A stretch of 64,000 bases of DNA from Bacteroidales bacterium UBA6445 (GCA_002439585.1 DJOF01000018.1:87212-151211); one strand, 5' to 3'. Counted from the first letter of the stretch, positions 8,583 through 17,908 are shown. Made by a program: numbers and translations. Notes: generated by a model not told the origin, from the letters alone.

Positions 8583-9623
8583 ATGATGTTATCGACGATT
8601 ATTTGGACAATTGTGACCATCGTTCTTCTTGGTGCGATTCTGTCGGTAGTCCTTTACTTTGTTGCTGAAAAGTTCAAGGTAGTGGAGGATCCTAGAATCG
8701 ATGAGGTAGAGAAGGTCATGCCTGGAGCCAATTGTGGTGGCTGCGGATTTGCCGGATGCCGTGCGTTTGCAGAAGCTGCTGTCAAGGCTTCCAATCTGGA
8801 CAAAATTTACTGTCCGGTCGGAGGCAATGCTGTGATGCAGAAGGTTGCTGCAATCCTCGGCTATGAAATCAAGGAGAAGGCACCTATGGTAGCTGTCGTA
8901 AGGTGCAACGGAACCTGTGCCAATAGGCCTCGTATCAATGACTACGACGGTTATGCCTCGTGTAAGGTCAAGGCTGCTCTATATGCCGGAGACACTGGCT
9001 GTTCTTTCGGCTGTCTCGGCTGCGGGGACTGTGAGAGAGCATGTACATTCGATGCTCTACATCTCAATCAAGAGACCGGGCTTCCGGAGGTGGACGAGTC
9101 CAAGTGCGTTGCCTGCGGTGCATGTACAAAGGCTTGCCCCAAGCAGATAATTGAGCTGCGGAACAAAGGTCCTCGTGGTATGAGGGTATATGTCTCATGT
9201 GTCAACAAGGACAAAGGCGCTGTTGCCCGAAAAGCCTGCAAGGCTGCCTGCATAGGTTGCGGACTGTGTGCCAAGACCTGTCCTTTCGGTGCCATAACCG
9301 TTGAGAGCAATGTGGCATATATTGACTATACAAAATGCAAGGCCTGTCGGAAATGTGTTGTCGTTTGTCCTACAGGTGCCATTCATGATGTCAATTTCCC
9401 GAAGCCTGTAGACAGGACCAAGAAACCTACCCCTGCAGCCGGTCCCGCTAAGTCCACTGCACCTGCGGCAAAGCCGGTAGCATCGACTCCTGTCGGCACG
9501 ACTACCGCTACCGTTACGACTACTACGACTACGGCTACCGTTACGACTACTACGACTACGGCTACCGTTACCACTACAGCACCGGATGCAAAGGAGAATC
9601 TTCTAAGCAACAAGGAGGATTAA
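8583..9623 (+). CDS. rnfB: Rnf complex subunit RnfB (ferredoxin-like)
   Basis: Iron-sulfur subunit that takes electrons from ferredoxin and passes them into the membrane-bound Rnf complex, which couples ferredoxin:NAD oxidation to Na+ or H+ export. It has one N-terminal transmembrane helix, the CGGCGFAGC cluster motif at about residue 50, and several 4Fe-4S motifs of the form CxxCxxCxxxC (CLGCGDCERAC, CVACGACTKAC, CIGCGLCAKTC, CKACRKC). At 346 residues it is longer than typical because of an Ala/Pro/Thr-rich tail. The tail ends in three copies of a 9-residue Thr-rich unit (DNA repeat at 9507-9577). Two Met codons stand at the start. Confidence 0.96.
   Translation: MMLSTIIWTIVTIVLLGAILSVVLYFVAEKFKVVEDPRIDEVEKVMPGANCGGCGFAGCRAFAEAAVKASNLDKIYCPVGGNAVMQKVAAILGYEIKEKAPMVAVVRCNGTCANRPRINDYDGYASCKVKAALYAGDTGCSFGCLGCGDCERACTFDALHLNQETGLPEVDESKCVACGACTKACPKQIIELRNKGPRGMRVYVSCVNKDKGAVARKACKAACIGCGLCAKTCPFGAITVESNVAYIDYTKCKACRKCVVVCPTGAIHDVNFPKPVDRTKKPTPAAGPAKSTAPAAKPVASTPVGTTTATVTTTTTTATVTTTTTTATVTTTAPDAKENLLSNKED
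9507..9577 (+). repeat. 27-bp tandem repeat in the rnfB tail
   Basis: A unit beginning GCTACCGTTACGACTACTAC is repeated at 9507, 9534 and (partly, with one change) 9561. It keeps the frame and encodes repeats of ATV followed by threonines. The first two copies are identical, which points to recent slippage or unequal exchange. Confidence 0.9.
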
Positions 9624-9624
9624 T

Positions 9625-11019
9625 ATGAAAAGAACATTTTCAATCGGCGGAGTTCATCCGTCTGACAACAAGATATCAAGAGGTTGCGCATTGGAGACCC
9701 TTCCAGTGCCTGCTACCGTGTATATCCCTGTAGCACAGCATATAGGCGCTCCAGCGAAGCCTATAGTAGCTGTCGGTGACAAGGTCAAGACCGGTCAGCC
9801 AATAGCAGAACCGGGCGGCTTTGTCTCTGCATATATACATTCGTCCGTATCAGGAACAGTAAAGTCCATCGCCCCGAGAAAGGATCTTGCAGGCAATTGG
9901 CAGACTTGTATAGAGATCCAGGTAGAGGGAGATGAGTGGGCCGAGGGCATAGACCTTAGCACCGATATCGTGGCAGACTTTACCGATGACAACAAGGCAA
10001 TACTCGACAAGATAAAGCTTGCAGGAGTAGTAGGACTCGGCGGTGCGACATTCCCCACACATGTGAAGCTTACTCCTCCTCCAGGCAAGAAATGTGAGAT
10101 GCTTATCATCAACGGATGCGAGTGCGAGCCTTATCTTACGTCCGATTTCCGCACACTTCTTGAGAAAGGCGATCAAGTGATAATCGGTACTGCAATCATC
10201 AAGCAAGTGCTCGGAGTCGACAAGGCTACAATCGCCATAGAAGACAACAAGCAAGAAGCAATCGACCATATAGGCAGCCTGCTTGAGAAATACAAGGGTA
10301 TTTCCCCGAAGTTCTCTGGTATCAGTGTCATGAGTCTGATGAAGAAATATCCGGAGGGCGGTGAGAAGCAACTGATAGATGCCGTGATGCATCGTCAAGT
10401 GCCGTCAGGTGCGATCCCTATCGATGTAGGAGCAGTTGTGCAGAACGCATGCACCGCGCTTGCAGTATATGAGGCAGTTCAGAAGAATAAGCCTCTTATT
10501 GAGAACTCTGTTACAATCACCGGGAACTGCCTTCCTGCAGACAGACAGCACAATTTCATCATAAGAGTCGGCACCCCAATCTCCTATATTATCGACAAGA
10601 TAGGAGGTGTTCCTGATGCCGCTGCCAAGATCATAAGCGGTGGCCCGATGATGGGAAAGGCTATTGCTAATGTTGAGGCTGTCACCATGAAAGGAACTTC
10701 GGCTCTACTTTTCCTTACGGAAGCACAGACCAAGAGAGAACCCGAGACCAACTGTATCAAGTGTGGCAAATGCGCAGAAGCCTGTCCTATGGGACTTGAG
10801 CCTTTCTTGCTGAGGAAGCTTGCCCTTCATGATATGACAGAAGATTTGGAAGACAATGCAGTTCAGGACTGTATAGAATGCGGATGTTGTCTGTACTCCT
10901 GCCCTGCACACATACCGCTTCTTGACATCATACGAATAGCCAAGGGCAATGTGATGGGCATAATCAAGGCTCGTGCAGCAGCGGCAAAAGCAGCCGCAGC
11001 AGCTTCGGCCAACAAGTAG
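9625..11019 (+). CDS. rnfC: Rnf complex subunit RnfC (NADH-binding)
   Basis: Peripheral subunit carrying the NAD(H)/FMN site of the Rnf complex. The 464 residues show an N-terminal barrel-sandwich region (HIGAPAKPIVAVGDKVKTGQ), a Rossmann-like NADH and FMN domain with GLGGATFPTHVK and INGCECEPYLTSD, a SLBB region, and two 4Fe-4S motifs near the C-terminus (CIKCGKCAEACPMG, CIECGCCLYSCPAH). The C-terminus is Ala-rich. It lies 1 bp after rnfB and 22 bp before rnfD in a single operon. Confidence 0.97.
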   Translation: MKRTFSIGGVHPSDNKISRGCALETLPVPATVYIPVAQHIGAPAKPIVAVGDKVKTGQPIAEPGGFVSAYIHSSVSGTVKSIAPRKDLAGNWQTCIEIQVEGDEWAEGIDLSTDIVADFTDDNKAILDKIKLAGVVGLGGATFPTHVKLTPPPGKKCEMLIINGCECEPYLTSDFRTLLEKGDQVIIGTAIIKQVLGVDKATIAIEDNKQEAIDHIGSLLEKYKGISPKFSGISVMSLMKKYPEGGEKQLIDAVMHRQVPSGAIPIDVGAVVQNACTALAVYEAVQKNKPLIENSVTITGNCLPADRQHNFIIRVGTPISYIIDKIGGVPDAAAKIISGGPMMGKAIANVEAVTMKGTSALLFLTEAQTKREPETNCIKCGKCAEACPMGLEPFLLRKLALHDMTEDLEDNAVQDCIECGCCLYSCPAHIPLLDIIRIAKGNVMGIIKARAAAAKAAAAASANK

Positions 11020-11041
11020 AATCATCAAAACGGAGAGATAA

Positions 11042-12025
11042 ATGAATAATCTTTTGGTTTCACCCTCACCCCATATACACGCGCCCATATCAACGAGGTC
11101 GCTTATGAGGGATGTAGTAATATCGCTTCTGCCGGCAGTAGTCGTATCGGCCGTGTTCTATGGCATAAGCGAGATAATAGTCCTTTCGGTGAGTGTGATC
11201 ACATGCATATTGTGTGAGTATCTTATTGAGAGGTTTCTTATGCGCAGTCGCTCCACGATAGGAGACTGGTCTGCTGCAGTGACGGGTATAATACTCGCCC
11301 TCAATCTTCCCTATACTACTCCCTGGTGGGTAGTCATGATAGGTGCCATATTCTCTATAGGTGTCGTCAAGATGACATTCGGCGGTGTAGGACAGAATAT
11401 CTTCAATCCAGCAATGGCCGGTCGTGTCTTCCTGCTTGTCTCTTTCCCGACAGTGATGACTAACTGGGAAATCCCCGGAGGGCTCTTCGGACTTGACGCA
11501 GTGTCAGGAGCCACTCCTCTCGGCCTTGTCAAAGAAGGCCTTATGGCAGGCAAGAGTGTGCCTCAGATAATGTCTGAAAGCGGACTTTCATACGGGCAGA
11601 TGCTGTTCTCCAATGTAGGAGGTTCCGCTGGAGAGTTGTCCGCCTTGGCTCTGCTTGCCGGCTTCGTATACCTGCTTGCTCGCAAAGTCATCAGACCGCA
11701 TATCACCTTGTCTATATGGATAACCGTTGCAGTGGTCTCCACAATTTTCTGGCTGGCCAACCCTGACCGTTTCTCTGACCCTGTCTTTAACCTGCTTACA
11801 GGCGGTATGATCCTCGGTTCGTGCTATATGGCTACAGACTATGCTACCTCGCCAATGTCTGTAAAGGGGGGCATTATTTTCGGTATCGGTATCGGTTTCA
11901 TTACTATGATGATACGTTATTTCGGATCATATCCAGAGGGAATGTCGTTCGCTATCCTTATAATGAACGCAACTGTTCCGCTTATCAACATGAAGTTCCA
12001 TCAGAAGAAATACGGGAGGGCATAA
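11042..12025 (+). CDS. rnfD: Rnf complex subunit RnfD
   Basis: Integral membrane subunit of the Rnf ion pump with covalently bound FMN. The 327 residues contain about nine hydrophobic segments. The flavinylation site motif is visible as SGATPLGLVKEG at about residue 158, where the threonine is the expected phosphoester attachment residue. It is related to NqrB. It is followed 1 bp later by rnfG, the other flavinylated subunit. The FMN transferase ApbE that would modify both is not in this window. Confidence 0.97.
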   Translation: MNNLLVSPSPHIHAPISTRSLMRDVVISLLPAVVVSAVFYGISEIIVLSVSVITCILCEYLIERFLMRSRSTIGDWSAAVTGIILALNLPYTTPWWVVMIGAIFSIGVVKMTFGGVGQNIFNPAMAGRVFLLVSFPTVMTNWEIPGGLFGLDAVSGATPLGLVKEGLMAGKSVPQIMSESGLSYGQMLFSNVGGSAGELSALALLAGFVYLLARKVIRPHITLSIWITVAVVSTIFWLANPDRFSDPVFNLLTGGMILGSCYMATDYATSPMSVKGGIIFGIGIGFITMMIRYFGSYPEGMSFAILIMNATVPLINMKFHQKKYGRA

Positions 12026-12026
12026 T

Positions 12027-12599
12027 ATGGCAGTCACATCAAATCTCAAAAACATGGTAATCTGCCTTGTGTCGACTTGTTTCGTATGTTCGGCTCTTCT
12101 TGGAGGTGTCTATGCTCTGACAAAAGAGCCTATCGCACAGGCAGATAAGGCAACCCTTAAGGCCTCTATCTCTAAAGTTCTGCCCGAAGGAGGAGTGTTG
12201 TCCGAATCCAAGCCTGTAAAGGTCGGTGGACAGGATTCTGAATATTACGTGCAGACCAAGGACGGAAGCGTTCAGGCCTATGCTATTAAGTCCACAGCCA
12301 TAGGTTTCGGTGGACCGCTTGTCATGATGGTAGGCCTTCTTCCTGACGGTACCGTATACAATACTTCGGTAATGTCTCACAGCGAGACTCCAGGACTTGG
12401 AGCAAAGTGCACGACAGACGAGAAATTCATGTCCCAGTTCAAAGGTTTCGATCCTAAGGCCAAGAAACTCACAGTAAAGAAGGATGGAGGAGACGTGGAT
12501 GCCATCACAGCTTCCACGATTACCTCGAGGGCATACGTTCTTGCAATACAGAACTCTGTGAATGCCCTGAATGAGATACAGAAAGAAGGAGGAAAATAA
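12027..12599 (+). CDS. rnfG: Rnf complex subunit RnfG
   Basis: Membrane-anchored subunit with periplasmic FMN-binding domain. The 190 residues have an N-terminal transmembrane helix (about 9-29), and the flavin attachment motif appears as DAITASTITSRAY, with the last threonine of the S/T-x-x-T pattern the expected site. It is the NqrC homologue of the complex. It lies between rnfD (1-bp gap) and rnfE (1-bp gap). Confidence 0.96.
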   Translation: MAVTSNLKNMVICLVSTCFVCSALLGGVYALTKEPIAQADKATLKASISKVLPEGGVLSESKPVKVGGQDSEYYVQTKDGSVQAYAIKSTAIGFGGPLVMMVGLLPDGTVYNTSVMSHSETPGLGAKCTTDEKFMSQFKGFDPKAKKLTVKKDGGDVDAITASTITSRAYVLAIQNSVNALNEIQKEGGK

Positions 12600-12600
12600 A

Positions 12601-13182
12601 ATGGATAAATTAAAGCTCATTACCAACGGACTTGTCAAGGACAATCCTACATTTGTCCTTCTTCTTGGAATGTGTCCTACCCTGGCCACTACCACGTCCG
12701 CAATCAACGGACTCAGCATGGGACTTGCGACCCTGTTCGTTCTCGTGCTCTCCAATATGGCAATCTCAGCCATTGCACCTGTTGTGCCTGATAAGGTACA
12801 TATACCTGTCTATATTGTAGTCATAGCTACCTTCGTGACGATCCTTCAGTTCCTCATGCAGGCATTTACTCCTGCAATGTACGCGACATTGGGTCTTTTC
12901 ATTCCCCTTATCGTCGTGAACTGTATCGTACTTGGGCGTGCAGAAGCATTTGCCAATAAAAACGGTGTCGTTGCTTCAGCCATGGACGGTGTCGGTATCG
13001 GACTTGGCTTTACCTGCTCGCTGACAGTCATAGGACTTGTTCGTGAGATTCTCGGCAGCGGTTCGGCTTTCGGGTTCAAGTTTATGCAGGGAGATGGTAT
13101 GCTCGCCTTTGTCATGGCTCCTGGCGCATTCCTTGTCTTGGGCTATCTTATGGTTCTGTTCAATAAATTCATTAAGAAATAA
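12601..13182 (+). CDS. rnfE: Rnf complex subunit RnfE
   Basis: Integral membrane subunit of about six helices, homologous to NqrD and RnfA, which together hold an intramembrane iron-sulfur centre. Start chosen at 12601 (MDKLKLITNGLVKDNPTFVL), directly after the rnfG stop; an in-frame ATG at 12571 would only prolong it into rnfG. Characteristic segments are LLGMCPTLATTTSA and LFIPLIVVNCIVLGRAEAFA, containing the conserved cysteines. 193 residues fits the family. Confidence 0.96.
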   Translation: MDKLKLITNGLVKDNPTFVLLLGMCPTLATTTSAINGLSMGLATLFVLVLSNMAISAIAPVVPDKVHIPVYIVVIATFVTILQFLMQAFTPAMYATLGLFIPLIVVNCIVLGRAEAFANKNGVVASAMDGVGIGLGFTCSLTVIGLVREILGSGSAFGFKFMQGDGMLAFVMAPGAFLVLGYLMVLFNKFIKK

Positions 13183-13194
13183 GGAGGAGACGTT

Positions 13195-13794
13195 ATGGAA
13201 ATTTTCCTTATCATCATATCGGCGATCTTTGTCAACAATATAGTACTCGCACAGTTCCTCGGTATCTGTCCATTCCTCGGCGTATCCAATAAGCTTTCTA
13301 CAGCGACCGGAATGTCGGCAGCGGTATGCTTTGTCATTACTCTTGCCACTCTTGTCACTTACCTGCTCAACAACTACGCCCTCGTTCCGCTGAAGCTTGA
13401 GTTCCTGCAGACAATATCGTTTATCCTTGTCATTGCAGCCCTTGTGCAGATGGTGGAGATCGTTCTTAAGAAGGTGAGTCCGTCTATGTATCAGGCTCTC
13501 GGAATCTATCTTCCTTTGATTACCACCAACTGTACCGTGCTCGGAGTAGCTATTACAGTGGTTACCAAAGAATTTACTTTTGGGCTTCCGGCTCATATGC
13601 TCAATCTCTGGGAGGCACTCGTGTATGCTTTCGCCACATCTGTGGGCTATGGCCTTGCAATGATGCTCTTTGCTGGGATGAGAGAACAGCTGAACCTCAG
13701 CTCAGTTCCCAAAGCTTTCAGGGGAGTGCCTATTGCACTTGTTACTGCCAGCATCCTTGCTATGGCGTTCATGGGATTCTCGGGAATGGTATAG
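13195..13794 (+). CDS. rnfA: Rnf complex subunit RnfA
   Basis: Last gene of the rnf operon, a 199-residue membrane protein with about six helices, homologous to NqrE. The FLGICPFLGVSNK and LPLITTNCTVLGVA segments mirror the cysteine-bearing segments of RnfE, as expected of the inverted pair that binds an intramembrane cluster. Gene order rnfBCDGEA is the one typical of Bacteroidota and Clostridia. The next gene, an outer-membrane protein 37 bp on, may be read through. Confidence 0.97.
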   Translation: MEIFLIIISAIFVNNIVLAQFLGICPFLGVSNKLSTATGMSAAVCFVITLATLVTYLLNNYALVPLKLEFLQTISFILVIAALVQMVEIVLKKVSPSMYQALGIYLPLITTNCTVLGVAITVVTKEFTFGLPAHMLNLWEALVYAFATSVGYGLAMMLFAGMREQLNLSSVPKAFRGVPIALVTASILAMAFMGFSGMV

Positions 13795-13831
13795 CTTATG
13801 CAGTTATAGTTTAACACTAAAAATAAAAAAA

Positions 13832-14299
13832 ATGAAGAAAATCATCCTTGTATTGGCAGCGGCACTTTGCTTCATGTCTGTGTCCAATGCTCAGCCAAAG
13901 TCTATCGGAGCTCGTCTCGGTTACGGATTGGTAGCCAGTTATGAGCATTATATCGGAGAGCCCAATTTCCTTGAGGTAAATGCAGGATTTTGGAATGTGG
14001 GTATCAATTTCACCGGCACATATAATTTCGTATTTGCTCAGCCGGATTGGACAACGAAGGGACAATGGTCCTGGTATGCCGGCCCTGGAATATCTCTTGG
14101 TACAGCTCATTTCAAGGGTGATGACGGCAACTTCTTCTTCGGCTTGCTTGGTCAAGTAGGACTCGAATACAGGTTTTGGTTTCCGCTTGAACTTTCGGCT
14201 GACTTGAGGCCTACTGTAGGTATCTGCGACGGGAAATTCTATAACTCCGGACTATTCCTCGGATTCCTGCCCGCAATCAGCGTCCGCTACTCGTTCTGA
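13832..14299 (+). CDS. Small exported outer-membrane beta-barrel-like protein
   Basis: 155 residues with a clear signal peptide (MKKIILVLAAALCFMSVSNA, cleavage after Ala) and a mature part made of alternating aromatic/glycine beta strands ending in RYSF, a C-terminal aromatic as expected for outer-membrane barrels. Start placed at 13832, where a start codon precedes a standard signal peptide; upstream in-frame ATGs overlap rnfA and give no signal. Specific function is not recognisable. It may resemble small eight-strand barrels. Confidence 0.8.
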   Translation: MKKIILVLAAALCFMSVSNAQPKSIGARLGYGLVASYEHYIGEPNFLEVNAGFWNVGINFTGTYNFVFAQPDWTTKGQWSWYAGPGISLGTAHFKGDDGNFFFGLLGQVGLEYRFWFPLELSADLRPTVGICDGKFYNSGLFLGFLPAISVRYSF

Positions 14300-14321
14300 T
14301 ACTCTTTTTAAAGTAAATTCA

Positions 14322-14364
14322 TTTCCGTCCTTCGATTCTCTCTATGAGTTTTGGAGGACGGAAA
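14322..14364. terminator. Possible hairpin between convergent genes
   Basis: A 10-bp perfect inverted repeat (TTTCCGTCCT at 14322-14331 and its complement at 14355-14364) with a 23-nt loop lies between two convergent genes. There is no long T-run, so termination activity is uncertain. Confidence 0.4.
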
Positions 14365-14370
14365 AGTTTA

Positions 14371-15444
14371 TTATCTCACTCTTATGCTCCGACCGATTCT
14401 AAGTGTCGTTCGGGGAGTGATCCCGTTAAGGTTGCAAAGATTGCGTACCGTGGTACCGTACTTGATGGCAATCCGCCCGAGGGTATCTCCGGAGCGTATC
14501 TTGTAATATTGGGCCTTGGCAAGCTCTGCGGCCTTGCGGGCTTCTTCGCGTTCCCTTTCGGCCTGCTCAGCTGCCCTTGCAGCATAGTAAGTCGAATCGT
14601 CTCTCATGATAAGGTAATCCTCCTCATCGGACTCGGGAAAATATTTGCTTGCGGAACTTAGCTGCCGTTTCTTAAGGATAAAAAGCCGGTGTCTGAGAGT
14701 CCCGTTCTCAAAGTCGATTATCCATTGTGGGTCAAATGCAAAACCCTGATACCTGGTCTCGAAATGAAGGTGAGCTCCGGTAGATCTTCCGGTCGAGCCG
14801 CCAAGTCCAACTACATCCCCGGCGCGAACCCAGTCCCCTACATTGACCAGTCTCTTGGAAAGATGCCCGTAGAATGTCTCCAGACCATTCTCGTGGCGGA
14901 TCACTACGAGATTGCCATACCCTCGCATGTACATGGATATCCTTACTTTGCCGGAAAAAGCGGCATATACTGGTGTCCCTGTCTTCAGCGGAAGATCTAC
15001 TCCAGTGTGTCTTCTCCCTCTTCTGAACCCGAAAGGGGAGTATACCTTGGTCTGGTACGGGCAGTGATACTCTCCGAGAGAGTCTACAAGCCAGATTGTG
15101 ACATCATCGGACAGATCTTTGAGATCCTTGCGGTAAGGATTGGCAGTCTTGTCTTCCCAATATTCCTTGAATGCCTCTCCTTCGGCTGCCTTTGCTGGAT
15201 CTTTGTAATAAGTCCAAGTCTGGTCATCCATGAGCAATATCTTGACTGCAGGGTTGCCTGTATCAAGGGTATCTATAGGCATTGAATGTGTCGGGTCTAT
15301 TGACTTTACCGGCTTGAGTGCCGGTCTTGGCACGAGCAATTCCGCTCTTGACTTGGTGATAAGTGTATCCTGTGCGCCGAGTCCCGTATCCCACAATAGT
15401 ATGCACAGTGCCGTGGATAGGACCGTGTTAATCTTAATCCTCAT
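14371..15444 (-). CDS. Secreted M23 peptidase with C-terminal LysM domain
   Basis: Peptidoglycan hydrolase of 357 residues: signal peptide (about 1-24), M23 domain at about residues 140-245 with HTGVDLP and GAHLHFE as metal and catalytic motifs, a charged Ala/Glu-rich helix, and one LysM domain at the C-terminus (YYKIRSGDTLGRIAIKYGTT) for glycan binding. It is the last gene of a minus-strand run ruvX-def-phosphohexomutase-M23, 15 bp after the mutase stop. Catalytic residues are all present. Confidence 0.92.
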   Translation of the reverse strand: MRIKINTVLSTALCILLWDTGLGAQDTLITKSRAELLVPRPALKPVKSIDPTHSMPIDTLDTGNPAVKILLMDDQTWTYYKDPAKAAEGEAFKEYWEDKTANPYRKDLKDLSDDVTIWLVDSLGEYHCPYQTKVYSPFGFRRGRRHTGVDLPLKTGTPVYAAFSGKVRISMYMRGYGNLVVIRHENGLETFYGHLSKRLVNVGDWVRAGDVVGLGGSTGRSTGAHLHFETRYQGFAFDPQWIIDFENGTLRHRLFILKKRQLSSASKYFPESDEEDYLIMRDDSTYYAARAAEQAEREREEARKAAELAKAQYYKIRSGDTLGRIAIKYGTTVRNLCNLNGITPRTTLRIGRSIRVR

Positions 15445-15459
15445 AATAAGTTTCTTGTT

Positions 15460-16812
15460 TTACGCCCCGAATCTCCTCACAAGCAGTTCCTTAGTCTCCG
15501 CTACCTTCTCATCAAGCAGCGCCTGAGTCTTGGCTTCGCAGATGAATCTGAGGTAAGGCTCTGTATTTGAAGGTCTTATATTGAACCACCAATCTTTGAA
15601 TTCAACCCTGTACCCATCGAAGTCCATGAAAGCAGTAGGCTTCTCCTTTGAAGTAAAATACTCCTTGACAGCTTCCATGGCTCCGGCCTTGTCCTCTATC
15701 CGGAAATTAATCTCCCCAGAATTCTTATATTTTGCAATCTGACCTATAAGAGTACTGAATGAGATGCCTTTGCGCTTCATGGCAGAAAGGACTCTCAATA
15801 CGAGAATAGAAGCAAGCAGACCGCTGTCCGAATAAAAGAAATCCCTGAAATAATAATGTCCGGCAAGTTCTCCTCCCCAAACTCCGTCTATCTCGCGAAG
15901 CTTCCTTGCGGCATTGGCCCTTCCTACCTTCCATGTGTACATCTTGGCACCCATCGGCTCAAGATATTCTCCTACAGCCTTGGAACTTCTGATATCTTGA
16001 AGAACGAAGCCTTTCTCATCCCTTTCACCGATGAAATAGTGCCCGAGAAGAGCTATTATAAGATCGGGGGATACAAAATGCCCCTTCTCGTCCACGAACA
16101 TAACCCTATCAGCGTCACCGTCATAGATCACTCCAGCATCCGCTCCAGTCTTAGAGACAAGAGCTTTCAGAACTTCTACATTCTTCTCTACCAAGGGATT
16201 GGGCTCATGGTTGGGGAAATTCCCGTCCATCTGGTCGAATATATACTCAGGCCCGTCCCCGAAGAGCTTGCGTGCCAGTAGGCAGGCCATGCCATTGGAT
16301 AGATCAAATGCAATCTTGAGCCCCGATAGGTCCGTCATATATCCGGATAGAAATGCTATATAATCTGGGCGGAGGTCTATCTGCCTTATCTTTCCTATCT
16401 TCCTATTTATTGGAGTCGGACGTCCTTCCTGTATCCATTGTTCTATTGTAGCAAGCCCTGTGTCATATCCAACGGGAAGGGCATTTTCACAAGACACCTT
16501 CATCCCGTTGTATTCCTTGGGGTTGTGGGAAGCTGTTATCTGTACAGAGGCTTTGAAGCTGTATCTGGCCGTACCGAAATATACCATCGGTGTGGTACAA
16601 AGCCCAGCATCCGCAACATTTGCCCCTGCGTCCGTGATACCTCGTACAAGATTGTCGTGTATCTCGTCAGACGAAAGACGACAGTCACGTCCTACCAGGA
16701 TTTCGTCAGCGTTAAGTAGTTCCGGCAGGAAATATCCTGTCTTGTATGCTGTCTCTTTGTCGAAGTCCACATTGTAGACTCCCCGAATGTCATATGCGTG
16801 GAATGCTCCCAT
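15460..16812 (-). CDS. Phosphomannomutase / phosphoglucomutase
   Basis: Alpha-D-phosphohexomutase, 450 residues, interconverting hexose 6-phosphate and 1-phosphate for envelope sugar synthesis. All four active-site motifs are visible: the phosphoserine loop TASHNP at about residue 95, the Mg-binding DGDADRVMF at about 235, the sugar-binding GGELAGHYYF at about 315, and the phosphate-binding RPSNTEPYLR near the C-terminus. Whether mannose or glucose phosphate is preferred cannot be decided from these motifs. It lies 8 bp after def. Confidence 0.95.
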   Translation of the reverse strand: MGAFHAYDIRGVYNVDFDKETAYKTGYFLPELLNADEILVGRDCRLSSDEIHDNLVRGITDAGANVADAGLCTTPMVYFGTARYSFKASVQITASHNPKEYNGMKVSCENALPVGYDTGLATIEQWIQEGRPTPINRKIGKIRQIDLRPDYIAFLSGYMTDLSGLKIAFDLSNGMACLLARKLFGDGPEYIFDQMDGNFPNHEPNPLVEKNVEVLKALVSKTGADAGVIYDGDADRVMFVDEKGHFVSPDLIIALLGHYFIGERDEKGFVLQDIRSSKAVGEYLEPMGAKMYTWKVGRANAARKLREIDGVWGGELAGHYYFRDFFYSDSGLLASILVLRVLSAMKRKGISFSTLIGQIAKYKNSGEINFRIEDKAGAMEAVKEYFTSKEKPTAFMDFDGYRVEFKDWWFNIRPSNTEPYLRFICEAKTQALLDEKVAETKELLVRRFGA

Positions 16813-16820
16813 GTCTTATC

Positions 16821-17378
16821 TTACTTACTTATCTTGGATATATATCTTGGTCTGACCTTGCCTTGTGCGATGTTAGCTAATTTCTTGGAAATGATCTTCT
16901 TGCGAATTGGTGCAACGTGATCCGTGAACAAGTCTCCGTCAAGGTGCGACATCTCGTGCTGTATCATCCGGCAGGCGAACTTGTCAAATTGCTCGACTAC
17001 TTTCTCCCCATCCTCGTTGTAATACTCCACAGTCATCGAAGCAGGACGCCTTACATCGCAGTAGATTCCCGGTATGCTTAGGCATCCTTCCGAGTATTCA
17101 ACTGTCTTGTCGCTTTCCTCCAAGACAATAGGATTGATCATGGTCCTCCGAAAATCCTTGAGATAGTCGTACACGTCTGTCATCCCAGTGCCGTCCACTA
17201 TAAGAACCCTCTTGCTTACGCCTATCTGAGGAGCGGCCAAACCGCATCCTTCTGACTCCTTGAGTGTATCCTTAAGATCTTGTACAAGACTGGTAATGAA
17301 GTCCTTGTCGCTTATGTCCACATCTTCCGCTTTCTTGCGAAGAACTTCTGAACCAAATAAATATATGGGTTGTATCAT
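16821..17378 (-). CDS. def: Peptide deformylase
   Basis: Removes the N-formyl group from nascent proteins. The 185 residues hold the three PDF motifs: GCGLAAPQIG (motif 1), EGCLSIPG with the metal-binding Cys (motif 2), and QHEMSHLDG (motif 3, the HExxH form with the catalytic Glu and two His). The C-terminus is Lys/Arg-rich. It is 35 bp downstream of ruvX in the same direction. Confidence 0.96.
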   Translation of the reverse strand: MIQPIYLFGSEVLRKKAEDVDISDKDFITSLVQDLKDTLKESEGCGLAAPQIGVSKRVLIVDGTGMTDVYDYLKDFRRTMINPIVLEESDKTVEYSEGCLSIPGIYCDVRRPASMTVEYYNEDGEKVVEQFDKFACRMIQHEMSHLDGDLFTDHVAPIRKKIISKKLANIAQGKVRPRYISKISK

Positions 17379-17413
17379 ATCAGATTTTTTGTTGTTGGCC
17401 GCTCCTCAGAGGG

Positions 17414-17908
17414 CTACTGTTGCTTACTGTGTTTTCCCGACAGCCTTCTCGACTGCGTTGTGGGGACAGAATCATTTTCAAGGGCAAAAGATGTGCCACT
17501 TTTCTTATCGAGATAACCCTGAAGTATGATGGCAGCACTGATCTTGTCTACCGAGGCCTTGTCTCTGCGCTGCGATGCCTTCATGCCCCCATCAATCATG
17601 GCTCTGTGTGCAAGAACGGACGTGAATCTCTCGTCCTCCAATGTGACTGGAATGTCTGGAAATGCCTTTGCGAGTTGCTTGAGGAAGATGTCTACATCAG
17701 AGGCTGCCTCCGAAGGCTGTCCGTTCATGTTTATAGGGTAGCCCACGACAAACCTTACGATGTGCTCTGTTTGGGCATATTTTTGAAGATAATCTATTAT
17801 ATTTGCAGTCTGTACGGTCTCAAGTGCGGATGCAAAAATCTGCAGAGGATCGCTCACTGCCACTCCGGTGCGCTTGCGCCCGTAATCTATGCCGATGAGT
17901 CTGTCCAT
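17414..17908 (-). CDS. ruvX: Putative pre-16S rRNA nuclease / Holliday junction resolvase RuvX (YqgF)
   Basis: RNase H-fold nuclease of the YqgF family, linked to 16S rRNA 5'-end processing. IGIDYGRKRTGVAVSD supplies the first Asp, VGYPINMNG and LEDERFTS the middle motifs, and DKISAAIILQGYL the last. At 164 residues it has a basic, Ser-rich tail of about 25 residues beyond the usual length of about 138. The start codon is at 17906-17908, only 7 nt from a perfect -7 box, so the transcript may have almost no leader. Confidence 0.92.
   Translation of the reverse strand: MDRLIGIDYGRKRTGVAVSDPLQIFASALETVQTANIIDYLQKYAQTEHIVRFVVGYPINMNGQPSEAASDVDIFLKQLAKAFPDIPVTLEDERFTSVLAHRAMIDGGMKASQRRDKASVDKISAAIILQGYLDKKSGTSFALENDSVPTTQSRRLSGKHSKQQ

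Noticed and set aside
9383..9613. Minus-strand frame with repeated valines
   Set aside because: It is the antisense of the Thr-codon repeat of rnfB; the repeat explains the low complexity.
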